Source: Scedosporium boydii
Taxonomy: Eukaryota > Ascomycota > Sordariomycetes > Microascales > Microascaceae
Assembly: GCA_002221725.1 (NCBI GenBank)
Contig: NJFT01000012.1
Span: 124,001-188,000, forward strand
Length of the DNA stretch: 64,000 bases
Reading direction: 5' to 3'
Positions 1 through 12,164 of this stretch are shown piece after piece (position 1 is the first letter of the stretch; each line of letters begins with the position of its first letter). Below the pieces are notes generated by a model. It had not been told where the DNA came from and ran no database searches. It saw only the letters and a program-made list of their open reading frames with translations. Both the position numbers and the translations under genes were made by a program.

Positions 1-2188
1 CAGCACCATTCCTCCGTTTCACTCGTCTTCCCTACCACCTCCCAAACAACAAGTGGAGGCATGGGCGGGAAAATATGACGTACGGTACTAATGTGAGTAA
101 GGTTAATACAGCCCAAGATTGGCACGGTTGTAGGAATAGATTGTAGGGTGTAGGTACCTTTGTCACCTCTCCCAATGCTCGACCTTCTTTCCGGAAATAG
201 ATAACGACGCCACTGCCACCATTCTGAGCCTCCTTCACCGCTTCCTCAATGCCAAAGATAAGGTAAGGGCGGCAAGTGCAGATGTCGGAGCCAAATACGT
301 CGCTGCCATTACACTGTAGGAAAAAAAATAGAATCTTTTAGTATCCTGACAAGGACAGGCGACAGTTTGAGAGAACCAACCTCGTCATGGATTCTCAGTG
401 ATAGCCGTGCTTGTCCATCCGACATTTTCTGGGGGTCGCCAAAGCAGTATACCGTGAGTCCGCCTATGGAAGAAGGATTATTAGTATATATTCATGTGGC
501 ACATTTAGAGAGGAGATTCCCCCTCGGACTACAATGTGTGTCCTTGGGTAATTCGCGACAACCCTTACCGATCGGGGGGAGAAACAGTTTGATATCGCCG
601 CGTGTGATTAACTGGTGAGGTTGGACAGCCAGTGTGGTCAGCAGTGAGACAGATGTGCAGTTGACAGACAAATAAGTACCTCGGGATAGCTTCCTCCAGT
701 ATGCTCGAAAAGGGACCGCCGGAGAGTAGCCTCATCTGTATGTCAGAGGTCAGTCTATGGTGAATCCCATAATGGAACTGCGCAACCCTACCAATGCCGA
801 ATCGTTCCGCCACTCCTGGTAGGTACCAGACCTGGGAGAGTTAAAAAATTACCAAATGTGCACCATACCGACATGAGTTGTGGAAGTCACTCAGACTTAC
901 AGGCTCCACAGCGACCTTCGTAACAGCTAGATCGCCTGTGCTGTTGAGGCAGACACTCCCATCGGGGACCCTGCTGATCTTAGCCACTTGATGACGAGAG
1001 AGAACTCCATCGGCAAAACCTACAGACGACCGGACTTGACACTCTCTTCGAGCTCGGGGAGCTGGCAATCCGACATTAGTAGCCATGCTTCGCGGATTTT
1101 GTGGACCTACATAAAATGTGTACCTTCATGTGGGCTTTCGTGATGGCGATAGTCGGCCGGATATCAACTGCAGATTGTGAGTGTGCCGGGCATCATCAGG
1201 ATAGGAGATAATGATTGACGGACGGTTTTCTGTGTCCATGAGGTCCTTGAATATCCAGGGCGCCATGTGGCCCCAGGGGTCCATAGAAACGATCTTCTTC
1301 ACATCATTCCACTGTGGGAACGGCCCGATATTTACAGCAGGCTCTGCGTTCGTAAAGTCCGGCCTTATCCTCGAAAGTCAATGCCAATACACATCGATCA
1401 TTGGAAGGCACAGACCTGTGGTTGGCGTCGAGTTCCTTGCTTGCTACAGCAAGAGCATGGTAAATGGAATAGGAACCACCACTTGCCACGCTGTTAGCGG
1501 AGACACGTTATATGGCCGTGGAGGATCGACCTACTGTGCTACAGGTGCGAAGGCGAAGGCGGCAGCGTAAGTATTCTGTGAAAGAATAGTTGGGTATTAG
1601 ATCGCAATGGGACAGAACCAACCTCCAATGGCTATTGGATGTTTAAGCAGGACGGTTAGCATGATTAATGCGGAAGAACCCAGTGCTCGGGCCGGCGCCT
1701 ACCATTTCGTCGTCGAATGGTGGACGAAGCCCTTGATACGACAACAGGGCCCCTCTGCTTCGGGTCCGAGTGGCCCCACACCATGGGTAGGGGCTTTATT
1801 CCTATCTGCTTGGGGTAAGTCCTTCGCAAATTAGCCGGAGACTCCTCGACCGGACAATGACAGACGCACGTAAGAATGATTCGTGAGGTGAAGGCGGTTC
1901 GTGAGCTACTGGACGACGGCGCCTGCAACGACTGCGATGCGGGAGCCTCGGGTGAGGCATGAGATTCGTCATATGACCCTGGTCCACGGTTAGCAGCTGA
2001 TCCTGTTCAGTCAAGTTGGAGATGGGACGAGGACCGAAGTGCCCACCTTGCTGCTTATCTTCGCGGTCCGTTCTATTGAGTCGGTCTTCGAGCATATCAA
2101 CAGAGGAACTCAGACGTGACTGAACCTGGCGAATGTCATCCAACACCTCCAGCACAGCAGACAGGTCAACGAGCGGTTCTTGAGCCAT
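1..2188 (-). CDS. URC1: URC1-type GTP cyclohydrolase II-like protein (3' end cut by window edge)
   Basis: URC1 is a GTP cyclohydrolase II homologue required in fungi for the URC route of uracil/uridine degradation; its exact reaction is not settled. Spliced minus-strand reading gives, in order, YPKQIGIKPLPMVWG and GPVVVSRASST (about 1780-1690), GGSYSIYHALAVASKEL (about 1470), NIGPFPQWNDVKKIVSMDPW (about 1300), DIRPTIAITKAHMK (about 1140), VPDGSVCLNSTGDLAVTK (about 950), VWYLPGVAERFGI (about 820), DEATLRRSLFEHTGGSYPE (about 720), a segment starting GGLTVY and reaching RLSLRIHDE (about 455-370), and CNGSDVFGSDICTCRP followed by the cyclohydrolase-type VIYFRKEGRALGEV (about 310-170). At least eight introns are needed, and every junction I tried keeps frame, so the gene looks intact. 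The sequence after VTK lies beyond the left edge. The N-terminal exon starting at 2188 (MAQEPLVDL) is only a candidate start; its splice to the YPKQ exon is unresolved. The next minus-strand gene is a UPRT, fitting a pyrimidine role. Confidence 0.85.
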
Positions 2189-2879
2189 AGTGTGTGTCGA
2201 ACGTCTATATCTATAATCTAGAGCTGAATGTGTTGCTGGGTAAACTTGAATTGGTTCTAACCTCCGTCCTTATGAGTTTGAGAAACGAGGGAGATCGGGC
2301 AAAGACAGAAAATTGTTGAGAAGTTGGGTAAGGGAGGCGGTGTATATATACATCAAATCGTCGGGAGAGCTGAGCTTACACGCCGGACTGTGGAGGGTGC
2401 TGCTGTAGGTCGCTAGCTCTCCCTATCCTGTGGTGACGTGGTATAAAGATCTACCTATCAGTCTAACTAGGCTCACAAAATAACTAGTGGACCTATTCAC
2501 AGAACCAATAATGCCCACAGTACAAGTATCAATAATGATGTGTTGAAGGGGGAGTGGTCTTCGAGCTATCTATACATTGATGCACTGTTCGGGAATCTAC
2601 ATCGTCCAAGACAACCCAAGCGGTCTCAATGATAAACTTACTCCAGTCTTAGTCGCGGGGTCAAGGCATGGCTTGGGGTGGGACCGTGGGAGGGGCGTAT
2701 CTACTAATAGCCGACAATAACCCGATTAGGCCTGCAACATGCACCTTTGCCATTTATGCTTCGGCCGGCCCCACCCGACCCCGTCGCATCCTTGTCCGTC
2801 TTGTGACATAGTTCTTCAAACGGGACCCCAACACCGAGAGCCTGGTATCTGTTGGATATACAAACCGGGCGGTATTGCA
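2189..2879. other. Intergenic region between divergent URC1 and ELF1
   Basis: About 690 bases separate the candidate URC1 start (minus) from the ELF1 start (plus), so this should hold both promoters. A short TA-rich stretch (tgtatatatacatc) lies near 2340. No coding segment or RNA gene was recognised. Confidence 0.5.
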
Positions 2880-3416
2880 ATGGGAAAGCGAAAGAAGAGT
2901 TCCAGAGGGCCCCAGGGTCCAAGAAAGGTACGAGGATAGCAACACTGATCGGATCGTGTTCATTGGCCCGCTCCCGATGGCTAATTTTCTCACAGAAGGA
3001 TCCACTTCCTACGAAATTTACGTGTCTGTTTTGTAACCACGAAGAAGCAGTCACCGTACTCCTAGACAAGAAGGGTGGGGTCGGACAACTCGATTGCTCC
3101 GTGTGTGGCCAGACATTCCAATGTGCCATAAACTGTGAGTTCCTGGGGGCGCGAGATGCTATTTTGATTTGTACTTACAGTGGTCATTTATGTAGACCTC
3201 TCCGCCGCCGTTGATGTTTATGGTGAATGGGTGGATGCGGCTGGTAAGTCGTGCTTCTTTGGTTTGCTATGGAGATTCACGCTAATCCGCTCTGCTGTTT
3301 TAGATATGGTAGCCAAGGAGGCTGATAGTAGGCAGGACGGGCCAGAGCCTACTTCTCGAGCGATCCGATCGCGAAGAACCCCGGAGGATGACGTCGATGC
3401 GGATGACGAAGAGTAA
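2880..3416 (+). CDS. ELF1: Transcription elongation factor 1 (ELOF1/Elf1 zinc-finger protein)
   Basis: Small nuclear zinc-ribbon protein that travels with elongating RNA polymerase II and takes part in transcription-coupled repair (family knowledge). Four exons at 2880-2927, 2996-3134, 3196-3243 and 3304-3416 give 115 residues in one frame. The basic N-terminus [16 protein letters not shown] is followed by a four-cysteine zinc ribbon (C26-x2-C29 and C50-x2-C53) with [11 protein letters not shown], then [18 protein letters not shown], all hallmarks of the family. The C-terminus is a short acidic tail (DDVDADDEE). Length is usual for fungi. It lies between URC1 and UPRT and ends convergently 206 bases from the UPRT stop. 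The start is fixed by the conserved MGKRK. Confidence 0.96.
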
Positions 3417-3622
3417 TATCTTTTCTGGTTTTGGCAGGGTTGGAGGAATTGTGGTTCCATGGCCTTCTGGTTCTGCCTCGTCTTGTTGGATTGGTGCTGC
3501 GCCGTCCAACGCCTCGTCAGGTCGAGTCCACTTCCTTAGCTACTCTACACATGGTTTTAGGCGCCAACGGAATAGAGGGCGACAGACAGGGTTGCAACCG
3601 GCTATTGGGTCGTGAGAACCCT

Positions 3623-4621
<999 letters not shown>

Positions 4622-5440
4622 TTCGGTCGCGATACGGAGGTATTTACATCGACAATTGGAATCAGGAGGTGTTGTGGGTGCAGCTAATGACTTGGATTCT
4701 GAGCTGTGGGGTTGTGAATGGCAACGATGAATGCTCTCAGTCTAGTGTAAGAAAAACAAAAATAGACATCCGTGTGCTGTTACCAAGGGGAAATGAGTTC
4801 GAGCAGTATCTGTCATTAAATCGCTCCCTGTTCTATTGTAAATAATCTAAGTTTACACCGCCCCGTCAACTGCAGAGAGAGAATTGGGGTCGTGTCTTCG
4901 AGGAGAAGCCATCAACGGATCGATTGGGCGATATCAATGGGTTGTTGATCAATGTACTTCCTATTTTAGGAAACCTGCCTGGCGCTATTGGGACTGAGGC
5001 GTGACCTGGTCGGAGTCGAGGTAGATCGCAATGCGGGACATGGAACGTGGGAATCCTTCAATCGGGGAATGTCTATTATCTAATACACTATGATAGGAGC
5101 GCAGTTTCACATTCTGAAGGTCATGGACAATAGCGCCTGTCCATTGTCACACCAGATGCTGTCTCTGGTCGATGCACATACGAAGTATTATCCTCGGAAC
5201 CAAAAAAGAACAGGCACACTGGCCCCAAAGAGATTATATATATATATATACATGCTAGGCATGAGTCTGCCGTAATTGATCATTATCACCTGTCCGCCGA
5301 CCCTCACTAACTTTCGCAACATGAACAGGGCACTTGGTAACCTTGCTTTGTTTCCTTCCTGCTAGGTCCTCACACGTTATTGCCTCTCGCCGAAATCTAC
5401 TTTCCAAACCAAACACGACGACGAACTCCGCCAATCCACT
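4622..5440. other. Intergenic region between divergent UPRT and WAPL, with TA repeat
   Basis: About 820 bases between the start of UPRT (minus) and WAPL (plus). It holds a (TA)8 run at about 5235-5250 and one copy of TACGAAGTA at 5179. A plus-strand reading frame that begins inside UPRT and runs to 4845 shows no recognisable domain and is best taken as chance. Confidence 0.5.
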
Positions 5441-7869
5441 ATGAGCTCATCGACGATGGGACTGGACGACCAGTCCAAAACTTATCAGCGCCAAAACCCC
5501 GCCAGCAAACGTTCATATCTTGATGCCTTTGGCCACAAAAGGGCCGACTCCAGCACTATCGATGACCGCTCGCGATTGCAACCTCGGGCACAAGGAACTC
5601 TTCCACCCTCAACCACCCCGCTACAGCCATCATTGAAAGCCGAGAAAAGAAAGCAGTCGCGTGCTCGGGGCGCGGTCGGAGGAGGCAACGGGAATAATGG
5701 CGTCCACCATCGTCCTGACCTAGATCTCTATGACCTCACGAGTCTCGATGGTGGGGATATCGCAAGACCACAGGCCTCCAGTTCACCAAAGCTCCGTTCG
5801 CCGAGAGCGAGACCACGGGTTCCCGTCATCAAAGCAAAACCAGAAAATGAGGCAAAAACACGGAATCCCCCCTCCTCCCCCGAGCCGCAGACCACGACAA
5901 ATCGCAAGCCTAAACTGGCCCGAACTGTTTACGGAGCGGCAACTAGGCTCAAGCACAATCGAGAAAGAGACCTTACGGGTAAACATCAGCCGTCCGCAAG
6001 CCGCTCCTCATCGAGCGCTATTGCGTTTGATGAACCTCTCGTCCATAGCCTCTCCCCGATGCCCCGCGCATCCTCTGGCAGCACGAGACGAGAGCGCCTC
6101 ATTGATAACCTAGCTCAGCAGGGTGCGGCGGATTCCCAAGATGCTTTTGATCCTCAAGCCTCCCGCTCGCCTTCCCGTTCGCATGCTGCGTCCAATTCTG
6201 AGCATGCCATTGCCAACGCTACTGCTCCGCGGCACGATCGCATGACGAAGGTGTCAACCACCGTCAAGTTCACATATGGGTCGCGGAGGTCTATGCTTCG
6301 GGAAACGAGTTCTGAGGATCAGATACAGCCACTTACGTCTTCGCCTGTCCCGAGAGCCCTTGCTCTTCCAAAGGAAAATGATCTATTTTCTCTGGACTCG
6401 CAGTTTCTATCAGATCACAGTGATGATGATACATCCCACAAGGGGGCCGTTCAAAGCATCCATGAACTCCGTCAGGCGGGTGCCAACAATCGCTTCGCCG
6501 ATGCGATAGACGATTTACTAGACAGGGTAGGCCTGCCACAGAACGAATCCCCTTCGCTCAGGAGAGGTGCACTCTTAGACCTAGCGGCCAAACTCCATCA
6601 AAAGCCGTTTCTTCTCCAATTCAGAGACCACGGTGCACCGCGGACTCTCTTTAATGAACTCCACAAGGAAAGAGATATGGTAAATGCATTTGCCCTGATC
6701 TCATCGCTGCTTACTCTACTACTTGGTAATGCGCCACTCCCAAGTTACAAGTCTCTGCAAGAGGAGGGTATTTGCCCTCTACTGGAAAGAATGCTGCACC
6801 ACAATGACGACATCTGCGTAATTGCAGGGCAGCAGAGCCTAAGCGTTTCTAGTAAAAATCAGCCGGCCCTGTCAACTCTCAGGGCAGCAGTCGGCGGCCT
6901 CAGTGTGTGGGATTCGCCCCCGAAGCTGATCTCCCCACGTACTCTTGCACTCAAGTTCATGAACCTTGCCTGCCAGTCCCCGGAAGGTACAGACTGTATA
7001 AAGACTTCGGAAGACATTACGGAGGTTCTGTTTTCTCTCCTGCAGGCGTGTCTCCGATCGAATCGCCTGAAAAATGATGCCAGCGTTGAAGGTCGTGATT
7101 ATCTCGCGGTTGTCTCCATCCTAGAGGGGCTCTCGGTGACCACTACGACCTCTGAAGTGGCAGTTCAATGGACAGAGGAATACCTCCATACCATCTCAAC
7201 GGCCCTTGATACTGCTCTTGCGTGCGCTGTTACCGACTTTGGACCGTTGGAGAATTCGGTCCTCAAATTGGCGATGAACGCAACCAACAACAACCCTTCT
7301 GCTGCTGTTATCTGGCAGGACAGGAAGCATCTTCAAAATCTTACCAAAGCCTCTACTACGTACTTTCGGTTGGTCAAGGATGGGGTAGCCAAGGGCAGCT
7401 GGAATGGCGAATTTTACAATCGATTGCTTCTGATTCTAGGTGTGATGATCAACGTTTGCGAGCATATCTCCTCGTCCCACAGCCTTCTGGAAGGTGATTC
7501 GTTAGACGACCTCATCGGCACGTTTCTGGAAAACTCATCGTCCACAAAAGAGGTAAGTTATGATGGACAAAGCGGATGACTAGATATAAACTAACTCCGT
7601 TCGATTCACAGGCAGATTCAGTCGAAAAGTCACAGCTCAATGTCATTGTTGGATACATTGCCATTGTCCTCGGCTACCTATGTTTATCCCTACCGATAAG
7701 GCGGCGGTTTGAGGCAATGAATTCCCCGAATGGTGTGGTTTGTCTTGTGGGGGCGATCAAAGAGTTCATCTCCTTTTACCAGAGCATCGACCATAAAAAA
7801 GACTCGAGTGGACAAGTCACACGTCTTCAAGGACTTGCCGACGCCCTTCAAGGGATGGTTGATGAGTGA
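5441..7869 (+). CDS. wapl: Wings-apart-like cohesin release factor (WAPL/Rad61 family)
   Basis: WAPL removes cohesin from chromosomes together with Pds5, so it affects sister cohesion and loop size in the nucleus. Two exons, 5441-7552 and 7612-7869 (intron gtaagt...cacag), give 789 residues. Residues 1 to about 270 are low-complexity and rich in Ser, Pro and Arg, as expected for the disordered N-terminus. The WAPL domain follows: KFTYGSRRSMLRE, then SIHELRQAGANNRFADAIDD, then LLDLAAKLHQKPFLLQFRDH, with helical repeats continuing to the C-terminus (FMNLACQSPEG, LKLAMNATNNNPSA, LNVIVGYIAIVLGYLCL). The fungal family is usually 700-900 residues. The first ATG of the open frame was used; a second Met lies at residue 6. 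Confidence 0.88.
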
Positions 7870-8446
7870 TGTGGATGTGGGTGAGGTAAAGGAGGCAAGA
7901 CCTCGTGGCGGCGGTGTCCATCCCATACTCAGAAGGGTAATTAGATTCAAATAATTAAATAGTTTAACGGGGTTTCATCACGATCAATTGTTACGCCGAG
8001 CTCATGGCTCGATGAATTGGTTAGCGTGAAGGATGCATGTGAGCAACTGGGGTGTTGGAAGTCCACAATTGCATAGTGCGTACGCATACATGTACATAAG
8101 AGGAATTCAATCATTCCACTCCTACCTAGTGTATTATTAGTATATTACTTCGTACTTTATATCTTTCGTCATGGCTAGCGCGCTCATCACGCATCGATCC
8201 ATTTCGCAGCTAGACTTGCCATTCCCCCGCCTTCAGAACTCCACACATATCAACGTCTCTTCTGCGACATCTATCACAGAGCCGCCTACTTCAGCATCCT
8301 CTCAATCGCGAACATCCTCCGCATCTATCCCTTTTAACTATTTTGGGCGGACCGCTGAGCGCTATACAGTTTCACCCACGCTTCTATGTAACCCAAGAAT
8401 TAGACTTAGAACTATTTGACCTCGAACCTCACCCACGATTTTCCGG
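7870..8446. other. Intergenic region between WAPL and Rheb
   Basis: Contains a TACTTCGTAC motif at 8146-8155 in an AT-rich stretch. A plus-strand ORF at 8171-8419 (82 codons, Ser/Thr-rich, no known domain) ends 27 bases before the Rheb start and could be an upstream ORF or chance. No RNA gene seen. Confidence 0.5.
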
Positions 8447-9290
8447 ATGACGTCGCCAAAGCAAAGAAAAGTCGCCATTGTTGGCAGCAGATCCGTTGGT
8501 TTGTCCAACCGCTGGAGCAATATTGCCGAGAAAACCCCTTGAGCTGCACCATATTCTAATCCTTCGTCTTGCAGGCAAATCATCATTGGCAGTACAATTC
8601 GTCGACGGCCATTTCGTTGACAGCTACTATCCCACAATCGAAAACACTTTTACCAAAACCATTCGGTATCGAGGTCAAGACTTCACGACTGAAATCGTAG
8701 ACACTGCTGGCCAGGTACCACTCCCCATACTCGAATATATACAGGCCCCCCAACCCCATCATATCACTACTAAATGATTTGGTGAGATGCTAACTCGGGG
8801 ACCTCAAACTACAGGATGAATATAGCATATTAAATTCGAAGCACTTCATCGGTATTCATGGATACATGTTGGTTTACTCTGTGGCGTCGTTGCCATCTTT
8901 TGAGATGGTACAGGTCATCAGGGATAAGATACTAAACCACTTGGTAGGCTTTCCGCGTTCCGTAACCATCCGCTCTGGGAGCATGGGAGAGAAGAGAGGG
9001 GGGGATGCGGACCTATTCTGTTTTCCAACTTTGTACTAACAATACTCCAGGGGACTGACACCGTTCCGATTGTGATTGTTGGAAACAAAAGCGATCTCCG
9101 ACCCGAGCAGCGCCAAGTTACCGCCGAGGAAGGGAGGAGGCTGTCGGAAAAATACCAGTGCGGATGGACCGAGGCCAGCGCAAGATATAACGAAAACGTC
9201 TCCAAGGCCTTCGAACTTCTCATCGGCCAAATAGAAAAGTCTCAGAATCCGGCCGACGCTCAAGAGGGGAAATCATGTTCGGTCATGTAG
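8447..9290 (+). CDS. rhbA: Rheb-type small GTPase
   Basis: Rheb is a Ras-family GTPase that signals to TOR and, in fungi, affects amino-acid uptake and growth. Exons 8447-8498, 8575-8714, 8815-8943 and 9051-9290 join to 186 residues. The P-loop reads VGSRSVGKSS, with Arg where Ras has Gly12, the Rheb signature; it is split by the first intron. Also visible: switch I YYPTIENTFTK, switch II VDTAGQDEY (split by the second intron), NKSD for guanine specificity, and a Glu-Ala-Ser-Ala motif (WTEASARYNENV) in place of the usual SAK. It ends in the CaaX box CSVM, predicting farnesylation and membrane attachment. Start chosen at MTSPKQRKVAIVG, the usual short lead before the P-loop. Confidence 0.96.
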
Positions 9291-9970
9291 TACGACCACT
9301 CAATCATCAACATTATCAAGTTCTCAAGTCGGATCCCCGCCATTATAACAGCCCTGACATCGCCGAACGTTCAAGACGGGGTGATTGGATATTCAAAAAC
9401 ATTTCATTTCGACTGGTCTCGGCCCGTTATCCAGCGTTGTCAAGCCATCATGACGTGTCCCAGGGGCAATTACAAGCACATTTTATCGTGCATACCATTG
9501 CCCACAGGTTAAGAGTACGTCGAGCTCCCCAACATCGGAAGTTTTCTACATATTCATAGTTCTAGAAAAAAAATTAAGAAGAAGAAGAAAACACAAGAAA
9601 ATACAGCATAATTATTCGAAAGGGATATTTAAATTTAATAATTAATTGTTAATTTTTATCTACTTTCTTTTGCTGGAATATATTGTCTTCCTCTCTCATG
9701 TTTGCTTCGTAGTCATGGCTCGAGTTAGTCATAACTTAGACTCATGACTCAGGTACGAGCCGATAAGTCTTCGACACAGCTAGCGTCGTCGGTGCAGAAG
9801 AACAATGCGCGCTGCCCCACTATACTTTGCCAACCCAAAAGAATCTCAACTACCCCTCGTTCCGTGTGGCCTTTTCAATTGCGCACCAGAACGAAAAAAG
9901 AGTGGAAAATCCCATCTTGTGACAAAAGCTTCGTTTTTATTTCTTGGCTTCCTCGACGGAACGGCGCAAA
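9291..9970. other. Intergenic region between Rheb and seryl-tRNA synthetase
   Basis: About 680 bases. The middle (about 9560-9665) is strongly AT-rich (gaagaagaagaaaacac, then aatttaataattaattgtt) and probably holds the Rheb 3' UTR/terminator and the start of the next promoter. A plus-strand ORF at 9744-9986 overlaps the synthetase start in another frame and has no recognisable content. Confidence 0.5.
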
Positions 9971-11866
9971 ATGCTTGACGTGGTAGATTTTATCTCCGAG
10001 AGGGGCGGCAACCCCGAGGCTATCCGCGAATCTCAGCGCCGTCGTTTTGCCAACGTCGAGATCGTTGATGAAGTGATTGCCCTATGGGAGGATCATCGGC
10101 AGGTACAATTACTCCTTCTTTCCTTTCCTTTCTAGCCAGATGCCTTCCTCGAAGCCCCGGTATTGACATCGTTTTCTTCAGACACTCTACAATGCGACTC
10201 AGGTTGGATCCAGAATCAACGAAGTTCAAAGGCAAATTGGAGCGCGGAAGAAGGTAAGCTACGACTGCCACTCCAAACCGCACCAACCGCGCCTTCCTAG
10301 GTACTTATTCTAATCCCCAATCCAAGGCTAAAGAAAATGCCACCGAACTCATTGAACAGAAGCTCGCACTTGACAAAGAGAAGAAGGCCCTGCTTGACTC
10401 TGCGAGCGAGAAAGAGGCTAGCCTAAAAGCGAAGGTTTCCTCCATCGGGTATGATCTCCCCGGGGAAGAATAAAAACACGGACCGCTCTAAGACTGAGAT
10501 AGGAACATCGTCCATGACTCCGTCCCCGTGAGCAACAACGAGGTAAACTAAGGCACAACTAGGATATTACAGTCAAACTACACTCTAACATGACAACTTT
10601 TGCTGGTCTCTAGGACGACAATGAGGTGCAGAAGACCTGGGCGCCCGAGGGGGTTGCGGTGGAGAAGAGAACATGCCTTTCGCATCACGAGGTCCTTGTC
10701 CGATTAGACGGGTATGACCAGGACAGAGGAGTCAAGGTCGCCGGCCATCGCGGTTACTTTTTACGCCAATGGGGCGTCTTCCTGTGGGTATTAATTCGAA
10801 ATTCATCGAGGACAGCGGCTGACTTTTGTGTGTGCCCGTAGAAACCAAGCGTTGATCAACTATGGACTGGAATTTCTCGCCCAGCACGCATACATTCCTC
10901 TACAGACCCCCCAGATGATGCTCAAGAAGTACATGAGCAAAACCGCCCAACTATCCCAGTTCGACGAGGAGCTCTACAAAGTGCTTGACGGCGAACCTCA
11001 GAATGATAAATACCTCATCGCGACTTCGGAGCAACCTATTTCGGCGTTCCATGCGGATGAGTGGCTAGTCAATAACGATGTACCAATCAAGTATGAACCT
11101 CCGACTCGGTGGAAGTGGTAGCGAAACTCACACGCTTTGTGAAACTAGGTATGCCGGATACAGCACCTGCTACCGAAGGGAAGCAGGCTCTCATGGGAGG
11201 GATGCTTGGGGCATTTATCGAGTCCACGAATTCACCAAGGTAGGCTTCGTAAATATAAGCTACGGATCTGGGCGGGTTTATGCTCACCACGTGAGATGTA
11301 GGTTGAGCAATTCCAGTTGACAGACCCGGAGAAGTCATGGGAGGCCTTCGAGGAAATGATGTCGATTTCCGAACAGTTCTACCAATCGTTGGGGCTCCCC
11401 TACCGAGTAGTTTCGATTGTCTCTGGCGCCCTAAACAATGCGGCTGCAAAGAAGTTGGACCTGGAGGCCTGGTTTCCATTCCAAGGGGAATACAAGGAGC
11501 TAGTGTCGTGCTCTAACTGCACAGACTATCAGAGTCGCGCGTTGGAGATCCGGTTTGGCGCTAAAACCCAAACTGACGCAAAGAAGAAATACGTCCACTG
11601 TTTGAACGCAACTCTTTGCGCGACGACAAGGACGCTTTGCTGTCTGTTGGAGAATTTCCAGACAGAAGATGTACGTTGAACCTCCCTTCCCCAAAGGACC
11701 TGTTTGTTATAGAATTGCCATTGACAGCGCGGGCTCCCCGCAATAGGGATTCAAGGTGCCCGAGCCTCTTCGAAAATATCTCCCTGGATCGCCTGACTTC
11801 ATTCCATTTTCCAAGGAGTTGCCCAAGGAGTCAACCTCTCAGAAGACAACAAAGGGTTCGAAGTAA
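9971..11866 (+). CDS. SES1: Seryl-tRNA synthetase, cytosolic
   Basis: Class II aminoacyl-tRNA synthetase that charges tRNA-Ser (and tRNA-Sec where present) for cytosolic translation. About nine exons. The first three are 9971-10102, 10182-10253 and 10327-10448, encoding the N-terminal tRNA-binding helical arm ([50 protein letters not shown]). The catalytic core follows: [19 protein letters not shown] (motif 1 region), [34 protein letters not shown] then [14 protein letters not shown] (motif 2), [20 protein letters not shown], and the [20 protein letters not shown] motif 3 region. The end is [14 protein letters not shown] and a basic Lys-rich tail (TTKGSK), as in fungal cytosolic enzymes. No mitochondrial presequence is seen. 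All checked junctions keep frame. Confidence 0.95.
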
Positions 11867-12164
11867 TGTGCCGTGACACTGGCGCGGGGGCTTAAACTTA
11901 AGATCGGGATGGGTACGGAAGTCCGACGGGTAGCGTGCATGCCGCGAGGCCAGGGCGGTTAGTCGGGATTGTCGCACGTGTCCACCAATTCGCCCCGTGT
12001 TAGCCAGGAGACCCCGCATTCTTATATCAATTTCCTTGAGATTTCCGCTTTCGGGGCAAGCAAAGCATTCCTCAGTAAACCCAAGTCTTTCAACCAAGCA
12101 TAGATGGGCCCTCGAAGGTATTAAACGTGGCCAAGTAAATGCATCTAGGTTTTAAACCAACTGT

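Noticed and set aside
1..2188. URC1 as a pseudogene because its blocks fall in different frames
   Set aside because: Each frame change coincides with a plausible GT-AG intron that restores the conserved protein, so it is intron-rich rather than broken.
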